A stretch of 64,000 nucleotides of DNA from Chachezhania sediminis. Its GTDB lineage: Bacteria > Pseudomonadota > Alphaproteobacteria > Rhodobacterales > Rhodobacteraceae. Position 1 is the first letter of the stretch; every line of letters begins with the position of its first letter. Below, piece after piece: positions 50,365 through 59,946 of the stretch. A program made the translations under genes and the position numbers. The notes below the pieces were generated by a model, which was given only the letters and a program-made list of their open reading frames with translations, was not told where the DNA came from and made no database searches. Where the stretch lies: positions 678,201 through 742,200 of the forward strand of contig NZ_VOPH01000003.1 in the NCBI RefSeq assembly GCF_009765275.1. The letters run 5' to 3'.

Positions 50365-51429
50365 ATGACGTCGATAATTCCATTGATCCGTGCGGCTGTG
50401 GTCATTCCCTGGATCCGATGGATGGAGGACCATGGAAAGGCGCCGCTCGACCGGCTGGCCGAAGTCGATCTTGCCTATCTTCCCGTGGACGATCCGAACT
50501 GTCCCGTTCCGTTGCTGAACACGTTCGCCTTCGCCCGCAGGATGGCCCAGGTGGAAGGCGTGGACATCGGTTGCAGGGTCGCCACGAACGCCACGATCGA
50601 ACAACTGGCCAATCTGGGCCTTGTCATGCGGCATGGCGGAACGCCCCGGGGGGCCTTTCTGCGCACGGCCGCGGCCTTGCCGCGCCATTGCACCCATGAA
50701 ATTGTGACCGTCAGCGAAAGCGGCACCGGTATCGTGGTCTGCGATGGCTGGCAGTGGGATTTCGACGCGGAAACGCTGCATGCCGTGCAGTTGAACGTGG
50801 CATCGATCATCCGCTGCGTCTGTCAGATGACGGGCCTGGACGGGACCCTTTTCAAAGAGATCAGGATGGTGCCGCACCCTGTTGCGGGTCTGGATCACGC
50901 CGTGCGGCATTTCGGGTGTCCGGTACTTCCGGCGCCGGACAGACGCCTGCAGGTCAGTATCCCCGGCAGAATCGCCGACACGCCCTTTCTGGCCTGCCAT
51001 TCCGACCTGCCCGACGCATTGCCCACGCGGGAAGACTGGCTTCGGCTGCGCCAGGACGGAACGTTGGCGACTTCGGCCCGTATCGCCCTGACCGTCATGC
51101 TGCGGGGCGGCTTGCCCACGGTCGACCATCTGGCTTTTTCCGCGGGCACGAGCGTGCGGACCCTGCAACGCCGTCTGGGCGAGGAGGGCACCAGCTTCGC
51201 CGGTCTGCTTGACGACGTTCGCCACAGGATCGCCATCGAGGCGCTCGGTTCGGATGGGGGCGATATCGCGTCGCTGGCATCCCAGCTGGGCTTTTCCCAT
51301 CCGGCGGCATTCACGCGGGCCGTCCGGCGATGGACCGGCCAGTCACCGAAAGCGCTCCGCGGCCAACAGAAAAAACCGCAGAGCGCGGTCGGCCCGATAT
51401 TGAAGGGCGGAAAGTCTGTGGCAAATTAG
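50365..51429 (+). CDS. AraC-family regulator, divergent from the sulfatase operon
   Basis: This 354-residue protein has a long N-terminal arabinose-binding-like (PF12625-type) domain and a C-terminal AraC helix-turn-helix (DHLAFSAGTSVRTLQRRLGEEG, then IASLASQLGFSHPAAFTRAVRRWTGQSPKALR). ATG 50365 has GGGGGAT upstream, a modest ribosome-binding site. Its divergent position makes it the likely regulator of the sulfatase, Tat-protein and beta-barrel operon. Confidence 0.9.
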   Translation: MTSIIPLIRAAVVIPWIRWMEDHGKAPLDRLAEVDLAYLPVDDPNCPVPLLNTFAFARRMAQVEGVDIGCRVATNATIEQLANLGLVMRHGGTPRGAFLRTAAALPRHCTHEIVTVSESGTGIVVCDGWQWDFDAETLHAVQLNVASIIRCVCQMTGLDGTLFKEIRMVPHPVAGLDHAVRHFGCPVLPAPDRRLQVSIPGRIADTPFLACHSDLPDALPTREDWLRLRQDGTLATSARIALTVMLRGGLPTVDHLAFSAGTSVRTLQRRLGEEGTSFAGLLDDVRHRIAIEALGSDGGDIASLASQLGFSHPAAFTRAVRRWTGQSPKALRGQQKKPQSAVGPILKGGKSVAN

Positions 51430-51839
51430 AACGGCCGGAGCCCCTGTCCCTGCAAGGCATTCCTCTTCTGGCCGTCAGGTTCGAGATCCGTTCTGGCCTA
51501 AAGCCGCAAGATGACGGTTGCCACTTTTGCCAGGACCGATGCCCGAAGGCGTTCCTGTCTGCCATCGCTCTCGCCTTACCCATCGTCTTCTAGCCATCAG
51601 GCCTCAGTCTGGGCGCGGATCCACATTGATGCGGGCAAACAGTTGGGATCGGTTTCAGGGCGACAAGTTCAGCATTATGTCTCTGTTTCGGCGGGCCGCC
51701 GAAGGAGTGCCGGCCTGTCGCACGGGATGTGGGGGGCGCGATCTTGTCATCGCCGACGCTTCGCGCCCTTCCACTGCGGCAATACCACTTGGGTCACCGC
51801 GATGTACGGTGTCCTTCGCCTTGCGGCGCCGGCCACCGA
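51430..51839. other. Convergent intergenic region without a recognised gene
   Basis: No supported coding frame. A perfect 17-base palindrome TTCGGCGGGCCGCCGAA lies at 51687-51703, and the terminator hairpin of the peptide-transport operon begins at 51840. A decayed insertion is possible given the loss of coding pattern, but nothing is recognisable. Confidence 0.4.
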
Positions 51840-51875
51840 CGCGGCGGGCACCTGACCCGTCAGATGCCCGCCGCG
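51840..51875 (-). terminator. Terminator hairpin spanning the stop codon of the ABC ATPase gene
   Basis: CGCGGCGGGCA at 51840-51850 pairs perfectly with TGCCCGCCGCG at 51865-51875; inside, CTGA and TCAG add four more pairs around a tetraloop. The stop codon at 51860-51862 lies within the structure, so terminating ribosomes would compete with folding. Confidence 0.65.
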
Positions 51876-53476
51876 ATCTTCGCCACGGCCGCTCTGCCCG
51901 GCATCGCGTCAAGAAGTTGTTGTGTATAGGCGGACTTCGGGTTGGCCAGGACCTTGGCCGCCGTGCCCTGTTCGACGATCCGGCCTTTCTGCATCACGCA
52001 GATCCGATCGCTGATCCGGGCGGCGACACGCAGGTCATGGGTGATGAAAATCATGCCCAGGCCCAGCTCTCGCTGAAGCTCTTCCAGAAGATCCAGGACC
52101 TGGTTCTGCACTGTCATGTCCAAGGCCGAGACCGCCTCGTCCGCGATCAGCAGGTCGGGTTCCATCGCCAGTGCGCGCGCAATGCAGATGCGCTGGCGCT
52201 GACCGCCGCTGAACTGGTGCGGATAGCGTTGCAGGGCCGAAGGTTCCAGCCCGACCCGAGCGATCAGTGCCGCGCCGCGCGCCATCGCTTCCGCGCGCGA
52301 CAGGCCTGCATTCATCGGCCCTTCGATCAACGACGCCCCGATCCGCAGCCGCGGATTGAGCGACCGGTTCGGATCCTGGAACACCATCTGAACCTTGTTC
52401 ACCCGTGTCCCGCGTGCGTCCGCCGCACCGCCCTTCGGGAGATCGATTGTGCCCGAACTTGGTGGGACCAGGCCGGCGACGATCCGGGCCAGCGTGCTCT
52501 TGCCCGAACCGCTTTCGCCAACGATGCTGAGCACTTCGCCCTGCGCCACGGTCAGGTCGACATCGGCGACCGCCGCAATCCGGCGGCCGGCAAGCAGACC
52601 CTTGCCATAGGTCTTGTCCAGCCCGGCGATGTTCAGAAGGGGTCGCCCCTGGACCGGCGCGCGCGGGGGCGGCGCCTGAAGGGGGGGAACCGCATCGATC
52701 AGTTGGCGGGTATAGTCCTGCGTCGGTGAATCCAGCACCTTCGCGGCGGGTCCGGCTTCGATCACGCGGCCACCGCGCATCACGATCACCCTGTCGGCGA
52801 TCTCGCGAACCACGCCTATGTCATGTGTGATGAACAGAACCCCTGCTCCCCGCTTGTGCCGGAGCGTGTCGATCAGCTTCAGGATCTGCGCCTGCGTCGT
52901 CACGTCGAGCGCCGTGGTCGGTTCATCCGCGATCAGGACGGAAGGGTTCAGGATCAGCGCCATGGCGATCATAACCCTTTGACGCTGCCCTCCCGAAATC
53001 TGGTGTGGATAGGCCTTCGCGATGGCCACGGGATCGGGAAGGTTCACAGCCCTCAGTGTTTCCAGCATGCGGGCGTGGCGCGTAGCGCGGGACATGTCCG
53101 GCTGATGAATGACAAGGACTTCCTCGACCTGATGTCCGATGCTGTAGACCGGATTCAGGGCTGTCATGGGTTCCTGAAAGATCATCGACATCGACTGGCC
53201 GGAAAAGGTGCGACGGGCCTCTGCGGGCAGGGTCAGAAGATCCTGTCCCTTGAACAGGATCTGGCCGGCGCTGACATCCAGCTCGCGCGCCAGGAGGTTC
53301 ATCACCGCAAAGGCGGTGGCAGACTTGCCCGAACCGCTTTCGCCGACAACGCACAGGATCTCTCCCGCGGCGAGATCGAAACTGACGCTTTCGACCGCGG
53401 ACCTGCGGTCGCCGCCCGAAGGCAGATCGATTGTCAGCCCGCGCACGCTCAGCACGGGTGTGTCAGCTGCGGTCAT
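51860..53476 (-). CDS. Dipeptide/oligopeptide ABC transporter, fused DppD-DppF ATPase
   Basis: This 538-residue protein fuses the two ATPases of a peptide importer. Domain one has VVGESGSGKSATAFAV, ISGGQRQRVMIAMAL and LIADEPTTALDV. Domain two has VGESGSGKSTLARIV, FSGGQRQRICIARAL and LIADEAVSALDM. Each ends with the oligopeptide-transport C-terminal segment (PTQDYTRQLIDAVP and PKSAYTQQLLDAMP). ATG 53476 has GGGAGG 6 bases upstream and overlaps the DppC stop by one base. It is the last gene of the dsdA-led operon. Confidence 0.93.
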   Translation of the reverse strand: MTAADTPVLSVRGLTIDLPSGGDRRSAVESVSFDLAAGEILCVVGESGSGKSATAFAVMNLLARELDVSAGQILFKGQDLLTLPAEARRTFSGQSMSMIFQEPMTALNPVYSIGHQVEEVLVIHQPDMSRATRHARMLETLRAVNLPDPVAIAKAYPHQISGGQRQRVMIAMALILNPSVLIADEPTTALDVTTQAQILKLIDTLRHKRGAGVLFITHDIGVVREIADRVIVMRGGRVIEAGPAAKVLDSPTQDYTRQLIDAVPPLQAPPPRAPVQGRPLLNIAGLDKTYGKGLLAGRRIAAVADVDLTVAQGEVLSIVGESGSGKSTLARIVAGLVPPSSGTIDLPKGGAADARGTRVNKVQMVFQDPNRSLNPRLRIGASLIEGPMNAGLSRAEAMARGAALIARVGLEPSALQRYPHQFSGGQRQRICIARALAMEPDLLIADEAVSALDMTVQNQVLDLLEELQRELGLGMIFITHDLRVAARISDRICVMQKGRIVEQGTAAKVLANPKSAYTQQLLDAMPGRAAVAKIAAGI

Positions 53477-54321
53477 CACCGGCCTCCCAGGCTCAGGGGA
53501 TCGGTCACGTCGCGCAGGCGATCGCCGATCAGGTTTATCGACAGGACGGTCAGGCCCAGAAGCACGCTTGGTACGAAAACGACCCACGGCGCGCGTTGGA
53601 ACGAACTGCGGCCTTCCGCGATCATGTTGCCCCAGCTTGCAAGTTCCGGCGGCGTGCCGATGCCAAGGAAGCTGAGCACGGCTTCGGCAATGATGGCCGA
53701 CGCGCAGACATAGCTGGCCAGCACGATAAGCGACGCGGCAGCGTTGGGCAGGATATGCCGCAACAGCAGCACCGGCGTGCGGGTCCCGGCCATGACCGAC
53801 GCCTCGACAAAGGGCTCACCGCGGATCGACATGGTCAGGCTGCGGCTGAGCCGCGCGATTTCCGGCAGCATCGGCAACGCAATGGCAAAGACCAGCGCCT
53901 GCGGCGTGCTGCCGAAGGCCATCAAGGCCGCCACGCCCAGAAGCACGGCCGGTATGGCCATCAGGCCGTCCATCACGCGCATGATCACCCCGTCGAGGAA
54001 CCGCACGTATCCGGCCACAAGCCCCAGCGCGGTTCCGATGGACAGCGCGGCGATCGCGACCAGTGCCCCGATCGACAGGGACACCCGCGCGCCGTGGAGC
54101 GCACGCGAGAAGATATCGCGCCCCACGCGGTCGGTGCCCAGCCAGTGTTCGGCTGAAGGCGGTTTCAGACGCACGGTCGCATCGACGAAGGTGGGATCCA
54201 CCGGCGCGAGCCAGGGCGCGAAAATGGCCAGCAGCACCAGGCAGGTCAGGACCGAGATCGCTGCCGCCGTCAGAGGGTCACGGAGCATCGAACGATACCA
54301 TTGTCCGGACGCGGCGCTCAT
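53476..54321 (-). CDS. Dipeptide ABC transporter permease (DppC type)
   Basis: This 281-residue permease has the DppC N-terminal domain (PTFVDATVRLKPPSAEHWLGTDRVGRDIFSR) and five to six membrane segments with the EAA loop (MAGTRTPVLLLRHILPNAAASLIVLAS). It is translationally coupled at both ends: ATGA with DppB and one-base overlap with the ATPase. Confidence 0.93.
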   Translation of the reverse strand: MSAASGQWYRSMLRDPLTAAAISVLTCLVLLAIFAPWLAPVDPTFVDATVRLKPPSAEHWLGTDRVGRDIFSRALHGARVSLSIGALVAIAALSIGTALGLVAGYVRFLDGVIMRVMDGLMAIPAVLLGVAALMAFGSTPQALVFAIALPMLPEIARLSRSLTMSIRGEPFVEASVMAGTRTPVLLLRHILPNAAASLIVLASYVCASAIIAEAVLSFLGIGTPPELASWGNMIAEGRSSFQRAPWVVFVPSVLLGLTVLSINLIGDRLRDVTDPLSLGGR

Positions 54322-55259
54322 CGCGACAACCTGGGGTCAAGCGCCGCACAGATCAGGTCGATGCAGAGGTTGATCAGAACGTAGAGAATGGATGTCATCA
54401 GAACGAGCCCCTGGATGATGGGAAAGTCGCGTTTCAGGATTGCTTCGGTCACCAGTCGCCCAAGGCCGGGTATGTTGAACAGGCTCTCGGTCACGACGAC
54501 ACCGCCCAGTAGCGCGGCAAAGGTTGTGCCGATCAGCGTGACGACAGGAACTGCAGACGTCCGCATCGCATGGACGAACAGGATCCGTCGGGGCGATGCA
54601 CCCTTGGCCGCGGCCGTGCGGACGAAATCCTGTTTCAGCATGTCCGAAACAGTGGCCCGGCTGACCCGGGCAAACAGCGCGATATAGAAGATCGACAGGG
54701 TCAGCGTCGGGAGCATCAGCGAGCGGGCAAAGCTCCACAGGCCGTTCCCCGGCGGGGAATAGCCCTGTGCGGGCAACCAGCCCAGCTTCAGCGACACCAC
54801 GTAGACCAGCGAATACGCGACAAGAAAGATCGGCAGGGAAAAGCCCATGGCGGCAAGGAAGGTCACGGCCTTGTCCGTGCGTTCGCCCAGACGCATCGCG
54901 GCGATGGCCCCGGCGGGCACGCCGATCAGCACCGACAGGGTGATCACCGAAAGCGCCAGGGATATCGTGGCCCCCGCCCGGTCCATCACGATGTCCGACA
55001 CCGGGCGCTGGTAGAAGATAGAAGTGCCGAAATCTCCCTGCACCAATCCGCCGACCCATGCGAGAAACTGTTCCGAAAGCGGCCGGTCCAGCGCCAGGTG
55101 CTGGCGCAGCGACTCGACCGCGGCATCGGTTGCCGTGTCCCCGGCAAGTATGCGGGCAGGATCGCTCCCGCCCGCATGGATCAGAAGGAAGATCAGGACA
55201 GAGACGATCGGAATGACGGGCAGGGCCGACATCAATCGCTTGAACACGAAACCTTTCAT
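54318..55259 (-). CDS. Dipeptide ABC transporter permease (DppB type)
   Basis: This 313-residue permease has the DppB N-terminus (RLMSALPVIPIVSVLIFLLIH), DFGTSIFYQRPVSDIV and the EAA loop AAKGASPRRILFVHAMRTS. It lies 17 bases after the receptor gene and overlaps DppC. Confidence 0.93.
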   Translation of the reverse strand: MKGFVFKRLMSALPVIPIVSVLIFLLIHAGGSDPARILAGDTATDAAVESLRQHLALDRPLSEQFLAWVGGLVQGDFGTSIFYQRPVSDIVMDRAGATISLALSVITLSVLIGVPAGAIAAMRLGERTDKAVTFLAAMGFSLPIFLVAYSLVYVVSLKLGWLPAQGYSPPGNGLWSFARSLMLPTLTLSIFYIALFARVSRATVSDMLKQDFVRTAAAKGASPRRILFVHAMRTSAVPVVTLIGTTFAALLGGVVVTESLFNIPGLGRLVTEAILKRDFPIIQGLVLMTSILYVLINLCIDLICAALDPRLSR

Positions 55260-55276
55260 CTCTTGACCCTCTTCCG

Positions 55277-56869
55277 TCAGTCAGCGCTGGACTTGGTCAG
55301 TCCGTAGAAGGGCGATGCCAGACCGACCACGACATTGCCCACGTCCTTGTTCCAGGCCGAAAGGCTGACGTACTGGCCCGCGGGCACGAAGGGCATGACT
55401 TCGTAGATCCTTTCCTGGAAGTCGGCGGCCAGCTTCTTGCGTTCTTCGAAGTCGGTGGCATTCATGAAGGCGGTCTTGATGGCATCTGCTTCATCGTCAC
55501 AGGGCCAGCCCGCCCACGAGGTTTCGCAATTGGTATTGCCGGGCAGGTTGGAAAACGGGCTGTCCAGGTTTTCCGCCGTGGTCGTGGTGACGAACAGGTT
55601 CCAGCCGCCTTCCGTCTGCGGCACCTTCAGGGCGCGGCGCTGCACCAGCGTCGCCCAGTCCGAGGCCGCCACTTCGACATTGAACCCGATCGACCGCAGT
55701 TCTTGCGCGGCGATCAGGGCGAAGGCCTGCAGGCTGGGAATGTCGGTCGGCTGCAGGACGACGATGGGCGTTCCATCGTAACCGCTTTCCTCGACCAGCG
55801 CCCTGGCCGCTTCGACGTCAAGGGTGCCGACGCCTTCGCTTCCGACGTCGGTGCTGAAGGGGCTGTCGCAGGTGAAGATCGATTTGCAGACCTTGCCGAA
55901 TTCGGGCCGGGCCGCGGACACGGCCAGATACTGCTCCTGGTCGACAACCATGGCGAAGGCCTTGCGTGCCCGCACGTCGTCGAAGGGCGGCGTTAGGCTG
56001 TTGAAACGCAGAAGTACCGTTTCGCCGCTGGGATACCGGGTCTTCACCTCGATGTTGTCGCCGCCTTCCAACTGGTCCAGCGTATCGGGGTTGATAAAGC
56101 TGATGAAATCGACCTCACCGGCCAGAAGCGCGTTGACCGATGTCTGGCTGTCGGGGATGGACAGCAATTCGACCCGGTCCACGGCGCCTTCGTGCGAGCC
56201 TGCCAGGACGTCCTGCGGTTCATTGCGCGGAACGTAGTCCTCATAGCGTTTCAGCACCACGACGGAACCCGGACGGGTTTCCTTGGCATCATAGACAAAA
56301 GGCCCCGAGCCGACGGGTTCGGTGATGACCGAGGCCGGGCCGTCCGCGATGATCCGGGCAGGGTAGATATAGGGAACGATCGGGGCGTATTTGCCCAGGA
56401 TGTCCAATGTCAGACCAAAGGGCTGATCCAGGGTCATTGTGAAGGTCGTGTCGTCCACCGCTTCCAGCGCGACGATACGGTCCTGCAGGATCTTCCCGAT
56501 CGCATCCTTGGCAAAGAAGCGGTCCAGCGAGGCCAGGACATCCGCGGTGGTGACGGGGGCGCCGTCATGGAAGGTGACGCCGTCACGCAGGGTGAAGCTG
56601 TAGGTCAGCCCGTCGTCGCTCAGGCTGTAGTCCCCGACAAGCTGTGGCTGCGGTCGGCCTTCGCTGTCCATGGCAAAGAGCGTTTCGAAAACCATGTGGC
56701 CGAAATCGGTGACCACGGTCGCGGTCGACTGGCTGGGATCAAGCGATGGCAGATCGGCTTCAAGCACGATGCGAAGCGTATCGTCGGCCTGGGCCGGCAA
56801 CGCGAGGGGAACCGAAAGCGTCAAGGCAAACATCGTGCTGCCAAGAAGTCTGGTCTTGCGGTGTTTCAT
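55277..56869 (-). CDS. Dipeptide/oligopeptide-binding protein (SBP family 5)
   Basis: This 530-residue receptor has a signal peptide (MFALTLSVPLALPAQADD), DPSQSTATVVTDFGHMVFETLF, the family segment LRDGVTFHDGAPVTTADV and GWPCDDEADAIKTAF near the end. It should bind short peptides or peptide-like ligands in the periplasm. ATG 56869 has AGGAAAG upstream. It follows the M81 peptidase by 53 bases, so ligand uptake and cleavage are co-expressed. Confidence 0.92.
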   Translation of the reverse strand: MKHRKTRLLGSTMFALTLSVPLALPAQADDTLRIVLEADLPSLDPSQSTATVVTDFGHMVFETLFAMDSEGRPQPQLVGDYSLSDDGLTYSFTLRDGVTFHDGAPVTTADVLASLDRFFAKDAIGKILQDRIVALEAVDDTTFTMTLDQPFGLTLDILGKYAPIVPYIYPARIIADGPASVITEPVGSGPFVYDAKETRPGSVVVLKRYEDYVPRNEPQDVLAGSHEGAVDRVELLSIPDSQTSVNALLAGEVDFISFINPDTLDQLEGGDNIEVKTRYPSGETVLLRFNSLTPPFDDVRARKAFAMVVDQEQYLAVSAARPEFGKVCKSIFTCDSPFSTDVGSEGVGTLDVEAARALVEESGYDGTPIVVLQPTDIPSLQAFALIAAQELRSIGFNVEVAASDWATLVQRRALKVPQTEGGWNLFVTTTTAENLDSPFSNLPGNTNCETSWAGWPCDDEADAIKTAFMNATDFEERKKLAADFQERIYEVMPFVPAGQYVSLSAWNKDVGNVVVGLASPFYGLTKSSAD

Positions 56870-56922
56870 GGGTCACTTTCCTGTTGGTCAGATGATTTTT
56901 GGTCTTGTCCGCCGCGCCGGGG

Positions 56923-58452
56923 TTACGCCGGAACGGCAGGGGCGAAACGGGGGCCGCGCGGTTTCAGCCGCAGCCCCGGGGCAAGGTGTTTCCAGTCCAG
57001 CGCCGAGGGATCGGCCAGCATCGCGCCGGGAGCGATGGCCATGAGGACCGCCGAGCAGATCGGTTCGAAGTCCGCCCGGAAATGGGCCGTGCTTTTCACG
57101 ACAAGGATCGCTTGGTCTTTCGGTTCGATGCCCACGACGCGGAAGAAGCTGAGATCCAGCATCTGCACCCGCTGCGATGCCACCGCGATCCGTACCCCGC
57201 CCAGGCGCAGGCAGGCCGAAGGGCCCAGATTGACCCAGGCTCCGCCCGCGACCGGTCCGGTTGCCAAGACCCGGCCGTCAGAGACGGTTTCGACCACGAA
57301 ATCGGCTTCCAGCGGTGCGTCCCCGGCGATGCCCGAGCGGCCGCCAAGCCGGAGCCGCACCGTTGCACCGACGCCCGCGTCATGGGCCAGACGGGCGGCT
57401 TCGGGATCGTAGATCAGCCCGATGGCCGCATCCTGCGCATCCGCATCGACCAGCGCGCGCAGCATTCCGGTCGTGTCGGAATTGCCGCCACCGCCGGGAT
57501 TGTCCTGGCTGTCGGATATGGCGACGGGCCGGCCGGTCTGTCCTGCGATGGCCTGGGCTTCGCGCACGGCTTCGGCCGGACTATAGAGCTTGCCGTCGAA
57601 ATCTGCCTCGAACCCGTTGACGATATCGGCCAGCGCATCCGCTGCGGCATCCGCATCGGCCGCGGTATCGGCATAGGCCAGAACTGACGGCCTGCAATCC
57701 ACGAAATCCGCCGCGGGGAAACAGGGGAAAAAGCTCATCGAGGCGATGGGCCGTTCCAGGTCCTTCATGCGGGACAGGATCGTGGCGCCGGGTTCGATGA
57801 CGGAGGGCTGAAAGACGGTCGGGATCAGGAAATCGAGCTGCCGGAAGGCCTTGGCCGGACGCCAGCCCTGATCGACCATCCGCCGCATCAGATCGAAGCC
57901 GCGGCGGCCCGTATCGGCCATGTCGACATGCGGATAGGTCCGGTACGCCACCAGCGCATCCGCCATCTCGACCATGAGGGGCGAGGTGTTGCCATGCGGA
58001 TCAAGCCCGACGACAATCGCCGCCTTGGGGCCCGCGACCTCGCGCACCCGTCGCAGGATCTCGCCTTCTGCGTCCGGGTAGTCTTGGCTGACCATCGCGC
58101 CGTGCAGGTCCAGATAGACACCGTCCAGCGGCAGCGCCGCTTCGACCCCGGCAATCAATTCGGCACAGATCGACTCGAACACGTCCGCCGGCACCGTCGC
58201 CGACGGCGCCGCGGCCGTCCAAACAGTGGGGATCAGGTCCCAGCCCGGTTCGATTTCGTGCATGGCATCGAAAAATCCGGTCGCCGGGTAGTTTCCGCCG
58301 GCAATACCGGTCAGGATCTCCGGTCCCCGCAACAGGCCGGGGAATTCGCCCGGAACGGTGAAATCCTCCATCCGCGTCGCGGTCGGGCAGAAGGTATTTG
58401 TTTCGTGGATGAAGCCGCCAAGGGCGATGCGTCGGGGGGACTGTTCGGTCAT
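56923..58452 (-). CDS. M81-family metallopeptidase (MlrC/microcystinase C-like)
   Basis: This 509-residue protein belongs to the M81 family: N-terminal GGFIHETNTFCPT, then GVYLDLHGAMVSQDYPDAEGE and IVVGLDPHGNTS supply the conserved His and Asp ligands, followed by DSQDNPGGGGNSDTT and the MlrC C-terminal domain. Characterised MlrC degrades linearised microcystin products, that is peptides containing D- and unusual amino acids. Most homologues, however, are of unknown substrate. No signal is visible, so it acts in the cytoplasm on imported peptide. ATG 58452 has AAGGAG 7 bases upstream. Its neighbours are dsdA and a peptide ABC importer. Confidence 0.9.
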   Translation of the reverse strand: MTEQSPRRIALGGFIHETNTFCPTATRMEDFTVPGEFPGLLRGPEILTGIAGGNYPATGFFDAMHEIEPGWDLIPTVWTAAAPSATVPADVFESICAELIAGVEAALPLDGVYLDLHGAMVSQDYPDAEGEILRRVREVAGPKAAIVVGLDPHGNTSPLMVEMADALVAYRTYPHVDMADTGRRGFDLMRRMVDQGWRPAKAFRQLDFLIPTVFQPSVIEPGATILSRMKDLERPIASMSFFPCFPAADFVDCRPSVLAYADTAADADAAADALADIVNGFEADFDGKLYSPAEAVREAQAIAGQTGRPVAISDSQDNPGGGGNSDTTGMLRALVDADAQDAAIGLIYDPEAARLAHDAGVGATVRLRLGGRSGIAGDAPLEADFVVETVSDGRVLATGPVAGGAWVNLGPSACLRLGGVRIAVASQRVQMLDLSFFRVVGIEPKDQAILVVKSTAHFRADFEPICSAVLMAIAPGAMLADPSALDWKHLAPGLRLKPRGPRFAPAVPA

Positions 58453-58489
58453 GCCGGTACTCCTTCAATCGTCAATTGCGTGCGGGTCT

Positions 58490-59806
58490 TCATTCCGACC
58501 CGGCCGCAGCGCGGGCACGGGCCAGCACGTCTTCGAACTGGGCGTCGTCCATCATTCCGCCGCCGGTGGTCCAGACGACATGTGCGCAGGGCCGGACGGT
58601 CAGGGACGAAGCCACGGGACGAACCGACGCGAACCCCGCCGCCGCCGATACCTCGAGCCGCAGGCCAGGCTGCGCGGCCATGCGCGCGACCCAATGGAAC
58701 ATCTGTGCGTCGCGAACCGTCGCCACGCCGTGAACCAGCTGGCCGACCTGTTCGCAGACCAGAAGCGAGGCGGCCGGCACAGCCAGCCCGTCGGCCTCTG
58801 TCCGGTTGGTCAGGCCTATGTCGTAGACACTGGTGCTTTGGTCCCGGCCGCTGGCCAGTTGCACCAGCACGCAGGGCGCGGCGACGGGTTCGACGAAAAC
58901 CGGCAGGACTGCATCGCCCAGGAAATGCTTCAGACCGAACGCGATCCCGCCCGGCGCGCCGCCCACCCCGCAGGGCAGGTGGACAACCAGCGGGGCCTCG
59001 GGGGTGGGGTGAATGGGAAGGGCCGCCAATTGTTCGGCGAATTCCGCAGCCGCTGCCGCATAGCCCAGAAACAGGACCTTCGAATCCTCGTCATCGACGA
59101 AGTAGCATTGCGGGTCCGCCGCCGCGATCCGCCGCGCATTGTCCACGGCACGGGCATAATCCCCCGGGTGGGCCACGACGGTCGCGCCGATGGCGGCCAG
59201 CCGTTCCTTCTTCCACTGCCGGGCGTCGACCGACATGTGCACCTCGGCTGCAAACCCCATGGCGCGGCCGATCAGCCCTACGGCGTAGCCCAGATTGCCG
59301 GTGCTGCCCGTCATCACCTTGTGGTTTGCAAACAGCGCACGCGCCTCGGGCGAAGCCAGGACACGGCTGTCGGAGGTATCCATCCCGGCCTTCCGGGCCA
59401 GGGCCCGGGCCAGCACCAGCACTTCGTAGAAACCGCCCCGTGCCTTGATGCTGCCCGCCACCGGAAGAAGGTGATCGCACTTGATCACGACAGGTACGTC
59501 CTGCCCGTCGGGCCCTGTGACCTCTGCGGACTGTTCGGGTGACAGGGCCAGCAGGTTGGATGCGATCCGCCCGCCGCTCTGTTCCAGTTCGGGAAACAGT
59601 TCGGCCAGCAGCGGAGCGAAGTTCTTCCAGTCGGTGATGGCGGACCCGAGATCGTCCTGTCCGATCGACAAGTCGGCAAGCGCCTGCGCAGCAGGAGCAA
59701 CCGAAGGGTTGAGCCAAAGAGTGGGCTCGCCCCGACGCACGGCAGAAGGGATGGTGTCGCCCCGGTCCGTTGCTGCATCCTGCGATTTTCCAGGGGTATG
59801 GCCCAT
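58490..59806 (-). CDS. dsdA: D-serine ammonia-lyase
   Basis: This 438-residue PLP enzyme follows E. coli DsdA over its length: WLNPSVAP near the start, LLPVAGSIKARGGFYEVL with the PLP lysine (Lys121), VMTGSTGNLGYAVGLIGR (phosphate loop), VHMSVDARQWKKERL, YFVDDEDSKVLFLGY and HLPCGVGGAPGGIAFGLK. It converts D-serine to pyruvate and ammonia and may accept D-threonine. ATG 59806 is chosen because GGAGAGG lies just upstream and it gives the DsdA length; ATGs at 59821 and 59833 are in frame. It is the first gene of the operon with the M81 peptidase and peptide transporter, and is divergent from a LysR regulator. Confidence 0.93.
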   Translation of the reverse strand: MGHTPGKSQDAATDRGDTIPSAVRRGEPTLWLNPSVAPAAQALADLSIGQDDLGSAITDWKNFAPLLAELFPELEQSGGRIASNLLALSPEQSAEVTGPDGQDVPVVIKCDHLLPVAGSIKARGGFYEVLVLARALARKAGMDTSDSRVLASPEARALFANHKVMTGSTGNLGYAVGLIGRAMGFAAEVHMSVDARQWKKERLAAIGATVVAHPGDYARAVDNARRIAAADPQCYFVDDEDSKVLFLGYAAAAAEFAEQLAALPIHPTPEAPLVVHLPCGVGGAPGGIAFGLKHFLGDAVLPVFVEPVAAPCVLVQLASGRDQSTSVYDIGLTNRTEADGLAVPAASLLVCEQVGQLVHGVATVRDAQMFHWVARMAAQPGLRLEVSAAAGFASVRPVASSLTVRPCAHVVWTTGGGMMDDAQFEDVLARARAAAGSE

Positions 59807-59946
59807 GAACCTCTCCGACATGCCAAGGGGCATCCTGCCGCGCAGCGCACTGCACAACCGGGAACCGCTTTCTGCGAATTTCTGAATTTCCACGAGCGTA
59901 TGGCGCAGCCTTGCGAACGACAAATGATCAATGCTGCACTGAAATA

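Noticed and set aside
51465..51500. tRNA-like GGTTCGAGATCC segment after the AraC gene
   Set aside because: It recalls a T-loop, but the flanking bases do not form a T stem and no acceptor or anticodon stem can be drawn.
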